Part shown: positions 1 through 12,888 of the stretch, in pieces | Position numbering within the stretch: the stretch's first letter is position 1 | Layout of the letters: every line of letters begins with the position of its first letter | Assembly (NCBI RefSeq): GCF_020882245.1 | Contig: NC_083598.1 | Coordinates: 85,131,714 to 85,195,713 of the forward strand | Direction: 5' to 3' | DNA from: Rhopalosiphum padi | Lineage: Eukaryota; Arthropoda; Insecta; Hemiptera; Aphididae | Length of the DNA: 64,000 bases | Program-made: the position numbers and the translations under genes | Notes under the pieces: model-generated | What the model was told of the DNA's origin: nothing | The model's input: the letters and a program-made list of their open reading frames with translations, nothing else | Database searches by the model: none

Positions 1-2985
1 AATTACACTCATGGTGAATAACAACAGCTCGTAAATAAATTGTTTGGGTGCCATTATAACAACTTGATCAATTATATTTTTTCTAGATATGTTTTGGGTC
101 TCTATATCTTATCTAGATGACATTAAAATATTTAAATATATTTATATACGACTAGTTTTTGGATGCACACGAAATTAATTTCATATTTTCATATTTTTTT
201 TTTCAATGTGTCAGGAATATTTTTTACCTCACTAATACGTTTGATTGAGTGGTAGATAAAATTGAACGAACTACCTACACCTTTAAATTGTTAGTTATTT
301 GATGAGTAACTTTATACAATATATGTATACTATAATCAAAATGCATTTATAAAATTAAAATCAATATAAAAATTAAGATATTCCAAGTCAAAAATGTTTT
401 ATTCTATTTCAGCCCCATTAAGTTTTAATCCATTACAATTTAATCCGTCTACAAATAATATAAAACGACTTTATATTCCCAGTAGTAATCACAATTTTCA
501 CTGTAAATTTAATTTATCACTGATGCCCCGAGTGTTGCTAGTAGATATTAATATATTATTGTCATTACTAGTTATTATTGTTTTAAGACATAGCATAAAT
601 AATACATACTACACCAAAATTTCAATACACCAGCTAAAATAACGATTTATTCGCCAATAGTTTACGATATTTTGAATCATAAAAGAAAGATAAGGTAGCA
701 AAAAATAAATTTATAAATAAATGGTATTTTTAAAGACCTTTTTTACGACTTGACGTAGTTATATTTATATAAATACCACAAATGGGCTTGGAACTATGGA
801 TTTTGAAACAGAATATATACGGATTACAGTGTTATTCCTATTATGTCTTGTATTTAAGTGGATTGTGGAAAGGGTCATACTTGATTCCAACATAAAAACT
901 AACGATAGGCTGCAAATAAAAACAGCAGGAATCTTTTCAGAATATTGACCACCAAAATCTAAAACATCCAAAAAGTGTGACAAACTTGGTATTGTTTGAT
1001 ATAATCTTAACCAGAAACGTGTGTAGATAATAAATGTTATGTATAAAAAATTTAAATGTAATATGTATCACGAATGAGAGACACTACTTGATCGCCTTGG
1101 ATACCGACCTTCATATCTGTAAGTTCTATATTAAACATAATATAACGAGAATTTCCAGTTTTTTACTTATTCCCAATATCTTTATATAAATATTTGTATT
1201 TAACCGATTGTAATAGATATTTATATTAATTTTCTCTATAGTACGTAAGACTATTAACATTTCGAGTTTTTGAATTTAATATAACCGCATAAAATGGGTT
1301 TGTAAAATTAATTTCAATAGTAAAAATATCTTATTAAATTGTGTTGACATTAAATGTATGGATTAGAATGTTAGATTTTTATTATGTATTCAACATGTAT
1401 ACATCTTTCAGATTTTAGTCACGTTTTGAAAAAAAAAAAAAATGTTTTTAATTCTACCTCAATAAACAAACTGTTTCATAAATTAAGTATAAAAATTTCA
1501 ATTAACTTTTAATGAAAACAATTTTTCAAAACATTCTCTGTGTACATATTGTGTTTATATTCCTATAAACTTCAGACACAAAATTATTTAATATAATAAT
1601 ATCGAATTCGAAATATTAATAGGTAGTAGAAACAATTTACAACATGATTGGATAATGATACACTTTATTCTCCATCCAATAAGTCTAGACCTTGGACAAC
1701 TAAATATAGCTAAGTCCCTTGTTAATACCGGGGAGAGAATTGCTTCATTAAACAAATAGTATACATCTAAATATTTAATGATCGATTTAAAATTAACACG
1801 AAAATAGGTTCTTTATTTTTCGCATTGTTTTTTTTTTTCAGTATAGCTAAATGAATACAAATTTAATTAAAATTCAAATAATTGTCTCTTTCATTTGTCA
1901 CATTAACAATAAATCTTAATTTATCTTATATTAAAGTATTCTAGGAAAGTAGAATAAACATTTTATGAAACGATTATGAATAGATAGACAGATGTCATCG
2001 TAAATTCACAATTACATTTTTAATTAATCTTAGTAGATATAAATGGTTTAATTACTTGATTTATATTGTACATTGTAAATAATTAAATTAGCTTAAGTAA
2101 ACTTTAATAAAATAAAAATTATTTTTGTCCAAACGCATGATTTTCTTTAGAATGACACGAATTAACTTGGAAAATAATGTATTTGACAAATTCTTATATT
2201 TTTTTTATGACATTATGATATTATTTTTATTTTACTGGTGCTTAAATGCATACTGTGGTGTAACGAAATAACATAATATTCTCATTATGGTGCATTTGCT
2301 TTTAATTTTAATTAATATAAATGTAGGTACCTAAATCAAAAAACCTATCTATAACCTTAACCATAAGCTTGTTTATTTTATCTTTCTAAATTACGTAGTA
2401 AAATATAACGTACACTATTTTATGCAAATATAATAAATTTTATTCGGAACAAACAAGTATATAAACAACACAAGTAATATCCGGTTTGAAAGAATGAACT
2501 TCAAAAGTTTTACTGTTTTTAAGTGTAGCCACGGTGAAAAACAGTACACCTCCTATACGTATAAAAATTTCAGAAAAAGTATTTCATGGACTCGTGGCAA
2601 GTAATTTCTCTCCGTCAACTCGTACCAAATCAAACAAATCGGCAAACTCTGGAATTTCGGGAATTCTTTATTTTCTGGATAACTTTTCATTGCAGGACAA
2701 TAAACCTAGATAAAACAAAGTTGTTTTGTCTGTCTTTTTTTTTCTTTTTAACAGCGCATCGTTGCGTGTTCACAATCGTGGAAATATACGGCTTTTTCCA
2801 CCAACGGACCCAGATAAAATTTAACAAGCATCTCTTTGATATCCATACAATTCGCCTGATTTACCTGTCGCAACATTTACAATATACCTACTGACTCAAT
2901 CGATTATTATAATATTTTATGTATGCGGGAGGGACTAAAAACAAAGTTAGAACATAATGATATGATATATATAGGTACTATGACC
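1..2985. other. AT-rich intergenic sequence, no gene seen
   Basis: This stretch is strongly AT-rich, with many short A or T runs, and its open frames are short and low in complexity. Neither strand shows a recognisable protein family, RNA gene or paired splice signals. Confidence 0.6.
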
Positions 2986-2989
2986 CGGA

Positions 2990-3730
2990 TATCGTATAAT
3001 AATTGAGCGTAATTGCCATCAATAAAACGCCGGCGTAATGAACAAACCGTGCCTTTTACACGATTGCAGTCCTCGACCAACCCGTCGAATGGGAAAAAAA
3101 AAACATAACAAACAGACATTCAATAACGCACTAATTAATGTACACCGTGGAACACACGCCACCGCCGCGTACAATTATTATTATTATTATTATTACGACG
3201 ATAGTGTAATAATAATAATAACGGGAAATGTTCAGTCCCGGGCGGCTTGCAGGTAGGTAATTCGTATACACGCGGACTCGATATGTGTACAGAGTACATA
3301 TTGTGTAGCCACAGCCGCCGTTATTTGCGATGCGCGTGTCTCACCGGCGCCTGCACGCGCTCCGTCGCCGTTCATTTATATTGTAGCGCGCGAAAGTTTG
3401 CTCACGTCACCCCCAAAATGTTGTTCGCAAGTACGCCCCCACACACGCGACCGCCTGCCCCCTGTTCGGCGCCACGTGCTCGTCGCAACTCTTCCCGCGC
3501 CACGTCACCGTATATCTCTGGTCGCCCGATCCCTCGGAAATTCGAAACCGGAAATGGCGGAACACCTGTGTGCCGGAAGTATAAAACTATCGCCACATCG
3601 CCGCAGCGGCCGTCCCGTCCGTTCGCTATGTACAATATATAATGTACACAAGACACGCTGTGTTTAGAATTTTTGCACCCCCGAGGCCGGTATACAATTC
3701 ATGCTACCCCAAACATCAATATTGCGTACA
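2990..3730. promoter_or_regulatory. GC/CpG-richer island, candidate promoter
   Basis: About 700 bases are much richer in GC and CpG than the surrounding DNA, with repeated CGCG, GCCGCC and CACGTG-like words. A TATAAAA box lies at 3580-3586 on the + strand, followed by a GC-rich segment where transcription could start. A frame of about 130 codons crosses the island (3247-3642), but its composition simply follows the GC-rich DNA and I recognise no domain. The island could be a promoter or untranslated first exon of a + strand gene such as the moody-like gene 23 kb downstream; that link is a guess. A short ATT repeat lies inside, at about 3173-3195. Confidence 0.35.
3173..3195. repeat. (ATT)n microsatellite
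   Basis: About seven ATT units sit within the GC-richer island and end at an ACGACG sequence. Confidence 0.8.
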
Positions 3731-4605
3731 ATTAATTCATCCCCGGCCGATGAGCGCTAGAAATTTTCCAACGCTTCCTAAACATTTTCCCTATTTGTAA
3801 AATTTTATTCTGATACAATATTAAATCTATTTATTAAAATCATTTTTTTTATGTATTTAAAGTGACTTTTGGTGACGCACACTGTGTCACTATTTACTTT
3901 ATCTATAATTTATTTTTACACACGTTTTCATACAACCACATAAATGTAAAATTATAATTTTTTTTAATTTACTATATTTTTATAACACACAAAAATTTAT
4001 AATAAATACATTTGTAGGTATATAATAATTAACATAGTTTAATAATAGAAGCAATATTTTGTAATTTAATAACACAAACACTAAATTATTAATAGGAATA
4101 TAATTAAACCAATATAGTGCTCGCAACGAAGTCTGAAGTCTGATACTATGTACGTCACTACAAAATAACAATAAACATATTTAGAAATTTTAAGTATTTT
4201 TTTATACTTTACATATATATATTATTTTGTTCAAAATAACTATTAATAAGTATGTATTCTTCCAAACAGTTGTAAAAATCCCGCTCATCTCTTTGTACTG
4301 CAAATAAACATTTTATTAATACAAATTTTTAGATATTACAAATGTTAAAACAACTGAAATCGTAACGCCTGACAATTTATTCAGGATTCAGGAAATTAGA
4401 TAAATTGTTACAAACCTATTACCTATCATACGTATATTAATCATTTTTAAACAAGTTTTAGATGTAATAGAAAAAAAACAATTATTTACCATTATTGTAA
4501 TCCTATAATTTTCCGAATATTTTTCGTATTCTCATAACAAGTTCACATTTGCAGTGTTTACTCAAAATGGTTATCAAATATTATAATATCTAATTTTACA
4601 CCAAA
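3731..4605. other. AT-rich spacer
   Basis: AT-rich sequence with T runs and no supportable gene, RNA or repeat structure. Confidence 0.55.
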
Positions 4606-4609
4606 TAGT

Positions 4610-4990
4610 TCAATCATTGCTATCTGGGAACCACTGTGTGATTTCGGTCGTATTTGAAATTGATCTCGTCAGCTCCGATCAGTTTTTTTATCTCGTTTGC
4701 CCTCTTGGCGACGGATTTTACCCTTTTTACACGATATATCGGGTTTCCACCGCAAATGCTCTCTCACGGCTTAACGGTCGGTTTTATTTTTTCTTGTCTT
4801 GTGTACGAATGATCAAAATCCGCGATACCTTGATTAAGATGTTGTGAAATGAAAACGGTTCACGGAAACGACTAATAGATGACGAGTTGGTCGCATCGTT
4901 TACCACCGATAACAGGTTCATCAATTACTGTCAAGTAACGATCGCGTTATCGTATCGAATCATTTAACACCAATAGCTCACGAATTCGTT
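4610..4990. other. GC-richer island of unknown function
   Basis: A clear local rise in GC and CpG (CGATC, CGGTTT, CGCGTT words) interrupts AT-rich DNA. One + strand frame of about 76 codons spans 4617-4847, but it lacks any recognisable motif and is bounded by no convincing splice sites. It could be a regulatory element, an untranslated exon or an old insertion. Confidence 0.25.
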
Positions 4991-5018
4991 GAACCTCGAA
5001 TATATATGCAATAATAAT

Positions 5019-5046
5019 ATATGTTATATATATATATATATATATA
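5019..5046. repeat. (AT)n microsatellite
   Basis: Alternating TA/AT dinucleotides, interrupted once near the left end. Confidence 0.8.
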
Positions 5047-8000
5047 AAGACAAACTAATTACGTCACTATAATTCTATTTTATAGTTTAATATTATTTTT
5101 CATTCATACAAGTAAGATTGTAGGTACTGAAAAGGTAACTATATTCAAAAGTTATTTAATATGTCATTGAATAAGGTAAACAATAAAAATATTAATACCT
5201 TATAAAATACTAGTTATATAACTTTCTTAAACCTTAAGTCTTAAACTTGTACTTAAACGTCTTTAAGTTATTTAAATACTGCAAATATTTTCACATTGCT
5301 CACCAAACTTATAAAGTTAACAATAATTAAAACAATTCTCGTTTAACAATTATTAGGTTAACTAAACAGTAAACAGGCTACTGTATATAAATTAAAAATT
5401 GACGAATTTTGAAAATATAACAATATAAATTAACAATATTATTATTACTCGTATTTAGTAGGAAAATTTTTAATTCGTTTAGTTTTTCAAACTCGTATCA
5501 TTCATATTCTAATATTTGTTTGTGTTTCAAAAAGTTTAGGTACTTACGCGAACATTCTAATAAAATATATAGTCATTCTCGTATATTTTAAATTGTATAA
5601 ATAATATCTCATATGAATGCGAGCATTATTTGATTTGTAAAAGATATAGTTTATTAAGTTGGAAAACATTTTTTAATGTCAGTTTTATTTATTTACCTCA
5701 TAAATCTGAACGGTAAGTTGTTTAAATTGGATCATAAACACAAGAATCCAGACCATCTCTCCAAACACTAAACATTAAACATTTATCTTATCTTATTTCA
5801 CTATTGTTGGATATTTATCGTGTATACAAAATATCCTTTTATCATTGAAAAACTAATATATATATTATATAGTGTTAATTTAAATTAAAGTCTTACTGCA
5901 ATAGATATTACCTAATAATTTATGTATCTAAAGCTTTAAAATAATTTCAACATAAAATTTAAAGTTTTATATACTTAATGCACGAGTCTATATGGTATAA
6001 CTGGTATAAGGGCTACACTGTAATATAATATATATTATATACGCAATTATGGAATCCTCTTTCAAGTTTTAACCCTTAAATTTATACGCACGTATAATCG
6101 TGGTATTATGCTACAAACAATAAATTATACTTATGTGAATAAAGTATAAATGTGGTATCCATCACTAAACGATGTTAAACGTTTTACAAATCTAATTATT
6201 TTCACAATTTCATTTTGATCACTGTTTATTTTATTTTTATGTACAATATGTACACTGTACACAGTGTGGACATTTTTATCTGTTACACTATTATCAGGAA
6301 CGCATAAAGAGTATGGACTCCTCCCCCCGAATTTTTTCCGTCCTGGCGTATAAAATCGTAATCTTTATTTATAACCATATAGGACTATAGGACTAATATG
6401 ACTACTATTATAGACTATATATATAAATTATATTTAATACGGGTACTTTTTAAATATTTAAAAAATGTTTGGTAGTTTGGTTGTTAATCATTATAATTAC
6501 AGAACCATTATTAAAAATAATATCTATCATTAGTCTGGAAAACTTGAGTCCCAATTATTTCACATAAGCTTATGCACTTAGTCACGTATAACCTTCATAT
6601 ATCGTACTATTTAATGAAATATTATGACCTTATTGTTGAAAATTATCTATACACATAACATACTATCTAAAAAACATAAACTGTATAATCAAAATACGTT
6701 CAACTCTGGATAATTTTTAATCGTTTTCACCGAGGTGAAGCGAGACGAGTTCCCAATATTTGCATGTATAATAGATATCAATAACTTTTTTGACATACTT
6801 TGTTCAACGGCGTGTTATATAGGCAATATGGGAACATAACTACCCACTGCATTATCAACTACAATACCAAACAATTTTTTTGTAACACAATAAATAATTT
6901 AACTGACATACTATTTATTTAATAAATTTAGTGTTGCACATATTTTAATATTTAGCTATAATTTTTTTTTTTTTTAAATACTTTCACATCTTAATTTGGT
7001 ATTTATCGTTCGTATTAATAAAAGTAATGATATGTTAAGTACTAGAATTCTATTTTGTAACGCATATTTTTTTTTTTTTTTGTGATTTGTATGTATTTTT
7101 TTATCTTTGTAGTTTTTGATTATATTTTAAATACATACATAGATGTCAAAAGTTATTAATACTATAATATTAAAGCAAATTATTTATTTTATGAGAATTA
7201 TAATTTCCAATCGTATATACAATAATAAAAAAACCAATATGATGTAATATAACATATTATAATTTTATAATACATTATTAATACTTATTATGTAAATATA
7301 AAATAAATAATTGATCTTATATTATAAATCATGATTGGTGATTTTAAAATTTAGTTATATATAAATACATAGGAAAACATTAGCTGCTTGAAAAATTAAC
7401 TATGCAAACTTTGTATTATAAAATATTAACGAATCAATACATTTATACTTACATATTGTAATAGGTGAATTAAATTACAGTAAAGTCCTAAACAAATAAT
7501 GGATATTTAATTATAACAATTAGTCACAATAAATCAGAATTTTCAATATCTTTATAACAATTTCTCTTACACGACTATTTATGTAATAATATTTAAGGTT
7601 TTAGAATATTAAAATTTATTTTAACATAATATTTCATTTTTTTTTTGTGTGTACTATGCATCAACGGCAAGGTTATTAGACAATTATTATACTTAAATAA
7701 TTCTAAAAAACACAATACAATTTTATTTCAAAAACTAAGAAAGTATTTATGTAAATGTAATTACTGAAAAAAGTATTTCTATTTTTTATTTGACATATTT
7801 ATTTAGTTACTTTATTGTTATTTTAAATACGCAATAATAGGAAAAATAATATTATTTGTTGAATACGCTGAATACTGAAAAATAGAAATGTATTTTTGTT
7901 TATTTTCGTACTTACTAATTTCAAGGTAATGTTGAAATTCAGAAGTAATTTGATTTAATGATACACAAGTGTTGGTTATTTAAAAAACAAAGTCTTCTTT

Positions 8001-8336
8001 ATACCAATTAAATATACAGATATACAATTATGTATTATACAAATAATGTTATTAACAACATAATATAAATTACAATTTTAAACAAAAAAGACCACCGACC
8101 ACCATTTTTATTTATTATTAGTTATACACTGTGCCTTAAAATATTATATTTCAAATAAATATTCAAATAAGTCATCAAGAATTGTGCACTTTTACCTATA
8201 ATATTTTGGTATCACTATAATTGTATTTACTTACGAGACATTTACTTATCTGTTTATCAAACCGACTCTATTGATGCTGTTAGCTTGTGCGACATAAATA
8301 TATAACTGTGCAGAACTACGGCAGACTTATTCTATA

Positions 8337-8375
8337 GCCATTTAATTGGATTACGTCGGATTCAATTAAATTGGC
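8337..8375. repeat. Short hairpin-forming inverted repeat
   Basis: The arms begin GCCATTTAATTG and end CAATTAAATTGGC. They pair over about 12 bp with one bulged base and a loop of roughly 10 bases. The setting is a slightly GC-richer patch (8270-8700). No coding sequence is nearby, and it may be the core of an old transposable element. Confidence 0.5.
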
Positions 8376-9649
8376 TTAGAAATGGCAAAAAGAGATTTAT
8401 ACGAATGTTCTAGGAGTTCTATGGGAAAATACTGTTGACAAAATTAATAACCGAAAGGGTCAAAAAATAAGCCTCGTTTTTGTGGCAAAATGGGACTGGG
8501 TGAACAGAATAATTGTTTAATTGAAGCAGTGGTATGAAAGCTAACCGGAAGAGACGTTTTGAAATGGCATAAAATAACAAACACTGCCAACGCCAGACTT
8601 AATTAAGTCACACCATCAATACAAGGCAAAATTCAATACGAAACTCTATTTTTCTCTCGATATTATTGCTCTGCAAACTTATAACTTCGATTTAATGGAC
8701 CAAAGAAACGTTTAGTCAGAAAAAAACAATACGTATTAGCGCTTTATTGTTTTCTCTTTCTGTAAATTGTACATGTATATAAAAAGTTGAGTGTGTTACA
8801 GGACATTTCGACGTAAAAAATTAATTTATAACGATTAAATTAATTAATGAACATGACTCTGTATACTCGTAGTATGTGGTTATTTCGATTTCAATCAACA
8901 GTTTAGTAATAAAAAAAAAATCAGTCTCAATTTGTTTTAGAATTGTATAGTTGCGCTATCATTTGAGTAATAAAAATATATAGTTATACAATACATAAAC
9001 TTTAATGTACTTATTACTTACTCTTATTCATATATTTGCTATGCGATGTATTTTAAAATTTATTTCGTGTACTTTTTTGGAACACTTCAGAATATTTCGT
9101 TTCTTAATTGCCCATATTAAAATAAAATACATATTTATATGGAGAAAATAATTTTAATATATAATTATACGCAGATTATTGGAGATGACATTTAAGCTCT
9201 ATAATACCTATATATCAATAATTTATTGATAGTTTGGTATTTTTATAAAAATGTGTTGAATAAATTAATATTTGTATTTCCATATATTTATTAGTTCAAA
9301 AATATTTAAATTATTAATTTAATATTTTAATAATGTAAAGTATTACAAATAACTTTATTAAATATCTTATAGTTAAGATGTGTTTTGTACATATATGCAC
9401 GCGTGAGTATGACAACGCGATTTATTTCAAAAGACCCTAATAACTCTTGGTAAATCCGGTTGACAAAAATATGTATGACAGATAAATCGGTTAAATGACC
9501 TTTAACTTACTACATACTATAATCTAGAAACTAATAATATATGTTTTATAAAATAAGGTAGACATTTTGTAATATGTAGTTGAAGATCAAAAGACTTATT
9601 TGTCATTACACAAAATATGCAAACCGTGTTCCGTGAATTTTCGTTATTC

Positions 9650-10100
9650 TATACAGGGTGCTTCAATATATTTGAGTTATTACTTATTTATTTATTTTTT
9701 TATTTTTGAGTAAAAGGTCTGCTTTTCTGTAGTCTTTGGGAGTGATATTAGTTTCTTACCCTTAGGCCAAAAAAATGTCCAAGCATTGGTTGGAGGGGGA
9801 GGCACTCTGCACAACGCTATAAAACAGATGACTCTTTTGGACGTAGGTTTTTCTTAAAAATAATTTATTATTATAGCATATGCTCGAGAAATAGAGACGA
9901 AATCGACAAACTTTATTTAGGTGGTCACGCATTGACCCCACTGTGTGATGTTGGCGAGGATAAATTGCCGGCCGTTAGCGCATAGGCCGCGATATCTGAG
10001 TATTGAAAAATGACCGTTTTCACAAACAACCGCCATCGCGTAGGATTCCCCCGAAAGGCGAATTCGTCGTTCAGTCGTTTATATACTCGTACATATAAAT
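9650..10100. other. GC-richer patch starting with a transposon-like CAGGGTG word
   Basis: The patch opens with CAGGGTGCTTCAATATATTT (9655 onward), a form seen at the ends of insect DNA transposons, but I found no matching inverted copy. The middle has a G-rich block (GGTTGGAGGGGGAGG) and the right part (9930-10090) is CpG-rich. No coding frame is recognisable on either strand. Confidence 0.25.
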
Positions 10101-11960
10101 GTATAATATATACACCGCAAGTTGTACTAATGATACAAGACCTTCATTTTGATTCCTCGTTTTCAAACCATAGTGCACAAATATAGTTACACGCGAGTGA
10201 AACGTATTTTTATAAAATATAATTGTACCTATAATTTAATTTTGTACCAACACGTTCTAAGTAGACGGTATTATTTGTCATTGACGGCACTATAACAGGA
10301 TAATAATAGTATAATAATACTGAAATAGTGAAACGATAATCATATTATTTACGCGCAGCACAGATAGTAGGTTTAGCGGCCGATTCAATGGAAAAACTCG
10401 GTCTACAAACATTACAAAAGGCATAAAAGCCATAAAAAAATTACTCGGAGTTAGAGCAATATTTTTATTTTTAAATAAATAGTTTGAGTTAAATTACCTC
10501 AATTATAATTAATTTAAACAACAATTAACTTCAAATTAATTAGATTCATATCTATTAACATTAAAAATTGTAAGTGAAATATTATTCACAATAAAATAAG
10601 ACTTTTCGAAAACAATTCACAAAGATAAATAAAAAAAATATTAACACTGCTCGATTGTAAAGTTTCTCTTATAGTTTCTCCTTTTTGTTCTTTTTGTAAA
10701 TTATTTGATTTACAATTAAAATTACAACTATGAAGTTTTATTTTAAGAAAAATATGCTTATTGAATGAAAACTTTTAGAAATCCATATTCAAAGATAAAA
10801 AAAAATAATATATTAATTACTACTTGAGTGTAAGCTCGTAAAGTTTTTCTATGATTTCTGTTCTTATAAATTATCTGCCATTTAAATGATTTAAGTAAAC
10901 AATAAAAATAATATACATGTAAGTATAGATCCTCAATAATATGCATTTGAGATGTAGTCCTACATGATAATCTTCATTCCTAATATTGATAAATTAGATC
11001 AAATCGCTTTCCCTTCAATTGTTTGATATAGTTAAGAAAAAAATCGGGATCAAATTATACGGGCCAAGTAAATCAGTAAATGTCTATATTTTCTCCGTTA
11101 AATCCAGAATTGAATAGGTCATTTGCTTATACTAACAAATGCCGCACGAAAATCACTACAGTGTTGTTATTCAACAATATGAAATGACGAGGACCACTCA
11201 AAAAGGTCAATTGGATCGAATAATTTGTTGTACTGCGTATTTTACTTTGATTTGTAGTAATACATTTCACAACAGGTTTCGTAAATATGATGCAATCAAT
11301 TTAAATGACAATATGATTATTGTAAATTGTACATAGGTACTTTTAATGCTTTCCAAATATATTAGCACAGGAACATACCTAAGAAAATACAATTCCAACC
11401 AAAAACATTCATGAGTATATTTATCTTACCACAAAACATATCATTATTAATATACGAGTATTTTTGTACATAAAAATATAAAATTATATGAAAAAATCAC
11501 CATTGTATTTTTTTTTTATTTCCATAAAGATGTATCAACGTACTGGTAGCATCAATATATCATAAAATATAAATATGAAAATTTTAAATATTTGTTTAAA
11601 AAACTATGTTTAAATTATTATTTAAGAAAAATTAAATGTGTTAAAGATTAAAAGTATTTTTCAATTGATACTAGACTTACTTTTGCAAACAAATATAATA
11701 TTATGTTTATGCCAAAGCAAGCTACAAAAAAAAAAACTACAAAAAATATTAGCACCTAAACTAGGAACAGTATTACTAATACAATATTTTTTTTCGAGTC
11801 AGTAATTTTCTATAATCAACATAGATTTCGCCATGCCAAATCAACATTGATAAATGTATTAGTGTATTACATAGTTATTGTGTTTTAATCACTAAAAGTA
11901 TACACTCATTTAATAATACTCAACAAGTTAAATTAAATAATTCAATTTCTTCAATTACTT
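10101..11960. other. AT-rich spacer
   Basis: AT-rich sequence with only short, low-complexity open frames. No gene, RNA or repeat call is supportable. Confidence 0.55.
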
Positions 11961-11964
11961 AAGT

Positions 11965-12857
11965 TACGTCTAGTGTCATTCAGAGTGGACACCTATCACC
12001 TATAATTTTCTTATTATTTATGAATGCCGTCAAAAATATCTTTAAATACTGTTAAGTCATAATATTCGTCGATGACATTAAACTCTATAATATATCAATA
12101 TATTCTACTCATGACAACGATAAACTACAATCTGATTTAGATAAATTGTATTATTGATGTTCATTAAATAGTCTAATTATTAATATAATAAAATGTATTC
12201 AAATATCTTTTTTACGTCGAAACTCAAACTTAACATATCAATATTAAATTGATGGTCTAAAATTAATAGAAGTATTAGAAACTAAAGAACTAGGTATTCT
12301 ATTATCAAGCGATGTATCTTTTAACAATTATCATACAAATATAATGTGTAATAAAACTCAGAACAGGCTTTTACGTATTCTATCTTATAAAATAAGCAAA
12401 ACTGATATAATTCTTGAGCAACTAGCAAAACATTTTAATATATTGAAAAGAGAATAAAAATGAACGATGTGCTTTAGCTCTATTAATTACTCAATTCTCA
12501 AATTGACTGTCCAGAATTACTGATTCAAATACCTTTAAATATCCCTTGTTGTAAAACTCGTGTAACTCAAAAATTCTACACAAATACCTTCCTCCAAAAT
12601 TACTGTCTGTATGCTCCAATTAATGTAATGTTAACTTTAGGAAATTCGCTAAAAAAACATTGATTTTTTTAATGATAACCGAACCAGATTAAAATCTGTA
12701 ATCTAATCATAAATAGTTTAGTATTATTATGTTTTAATTAACTATACATTTTTACCTATCATATGTCCTGTTATAGTTAAATAACTTTTACTCTTAGATT
12801 AGGTACATTATTGTATTGTAGCAACTATACTTAAGACACTATGGGCGTTAATTATCA

Positions 12858-12888
<31 letters not shown>
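11965..12888 (+). mobile_element. 5'-truncated non-LTR retrotransposon relic (reverse transcriptase C-terminal part)
   Basis: Read with a few stops and frame changes, the + strand encodes the end of a jockey-like non-LTR reverse transcriptase. A block like HLSPIIFLLFMN is followed by the catalytic-loop motif FVDDIKLY (about 12068-12095; family consensus [FY]ADD), a WCSLNSL-like segment whose W is now a stop, a KCIQISF block and an ELGILLSSDVSFNNY block. After about 12480 a C-terminal piece containing DCPELLIQIPLNIP is readable. The copy ends in a TAAA tandem tail, typical of this class. The ORF1 protein, endonuclease and start of the reverse transcriptase are absent, so this is a dead, 5'-truncated insertion. 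The family is clear; the exact clade is inferred. Confidence 0.75.
12859..12888 (+). repeat. (TAAA)n tail of the non-LTR element
   Basis: About seven TAAA units directly follow the last readable part of the retrotransposon. This marks its 3' end and its + strand orientation. Confidence 0.8.

Larger units (their letters stand above)
4991..9640. other. AT-rich intergenic sequence
   Basis: About 4.6 kb of very AT-rich DNA. It holds an (AT)n tract at 5019-5046, several T12-T14 runs (for example near 6961 and 7067) and a small hairpin at 8337-8375. I found no gene. Confidence 0.55.

Noticed and set aside
3247..3656. Overlapping frames of 84-131 codons on both strands
   Set aside because: GC-rich composition lowers stop frequency on both strands; no domain, no splice context.
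9655..9980. CAGGGTG-started block as a full DNA transposon
   Set aside because: No inverted partner end was found within several kb.
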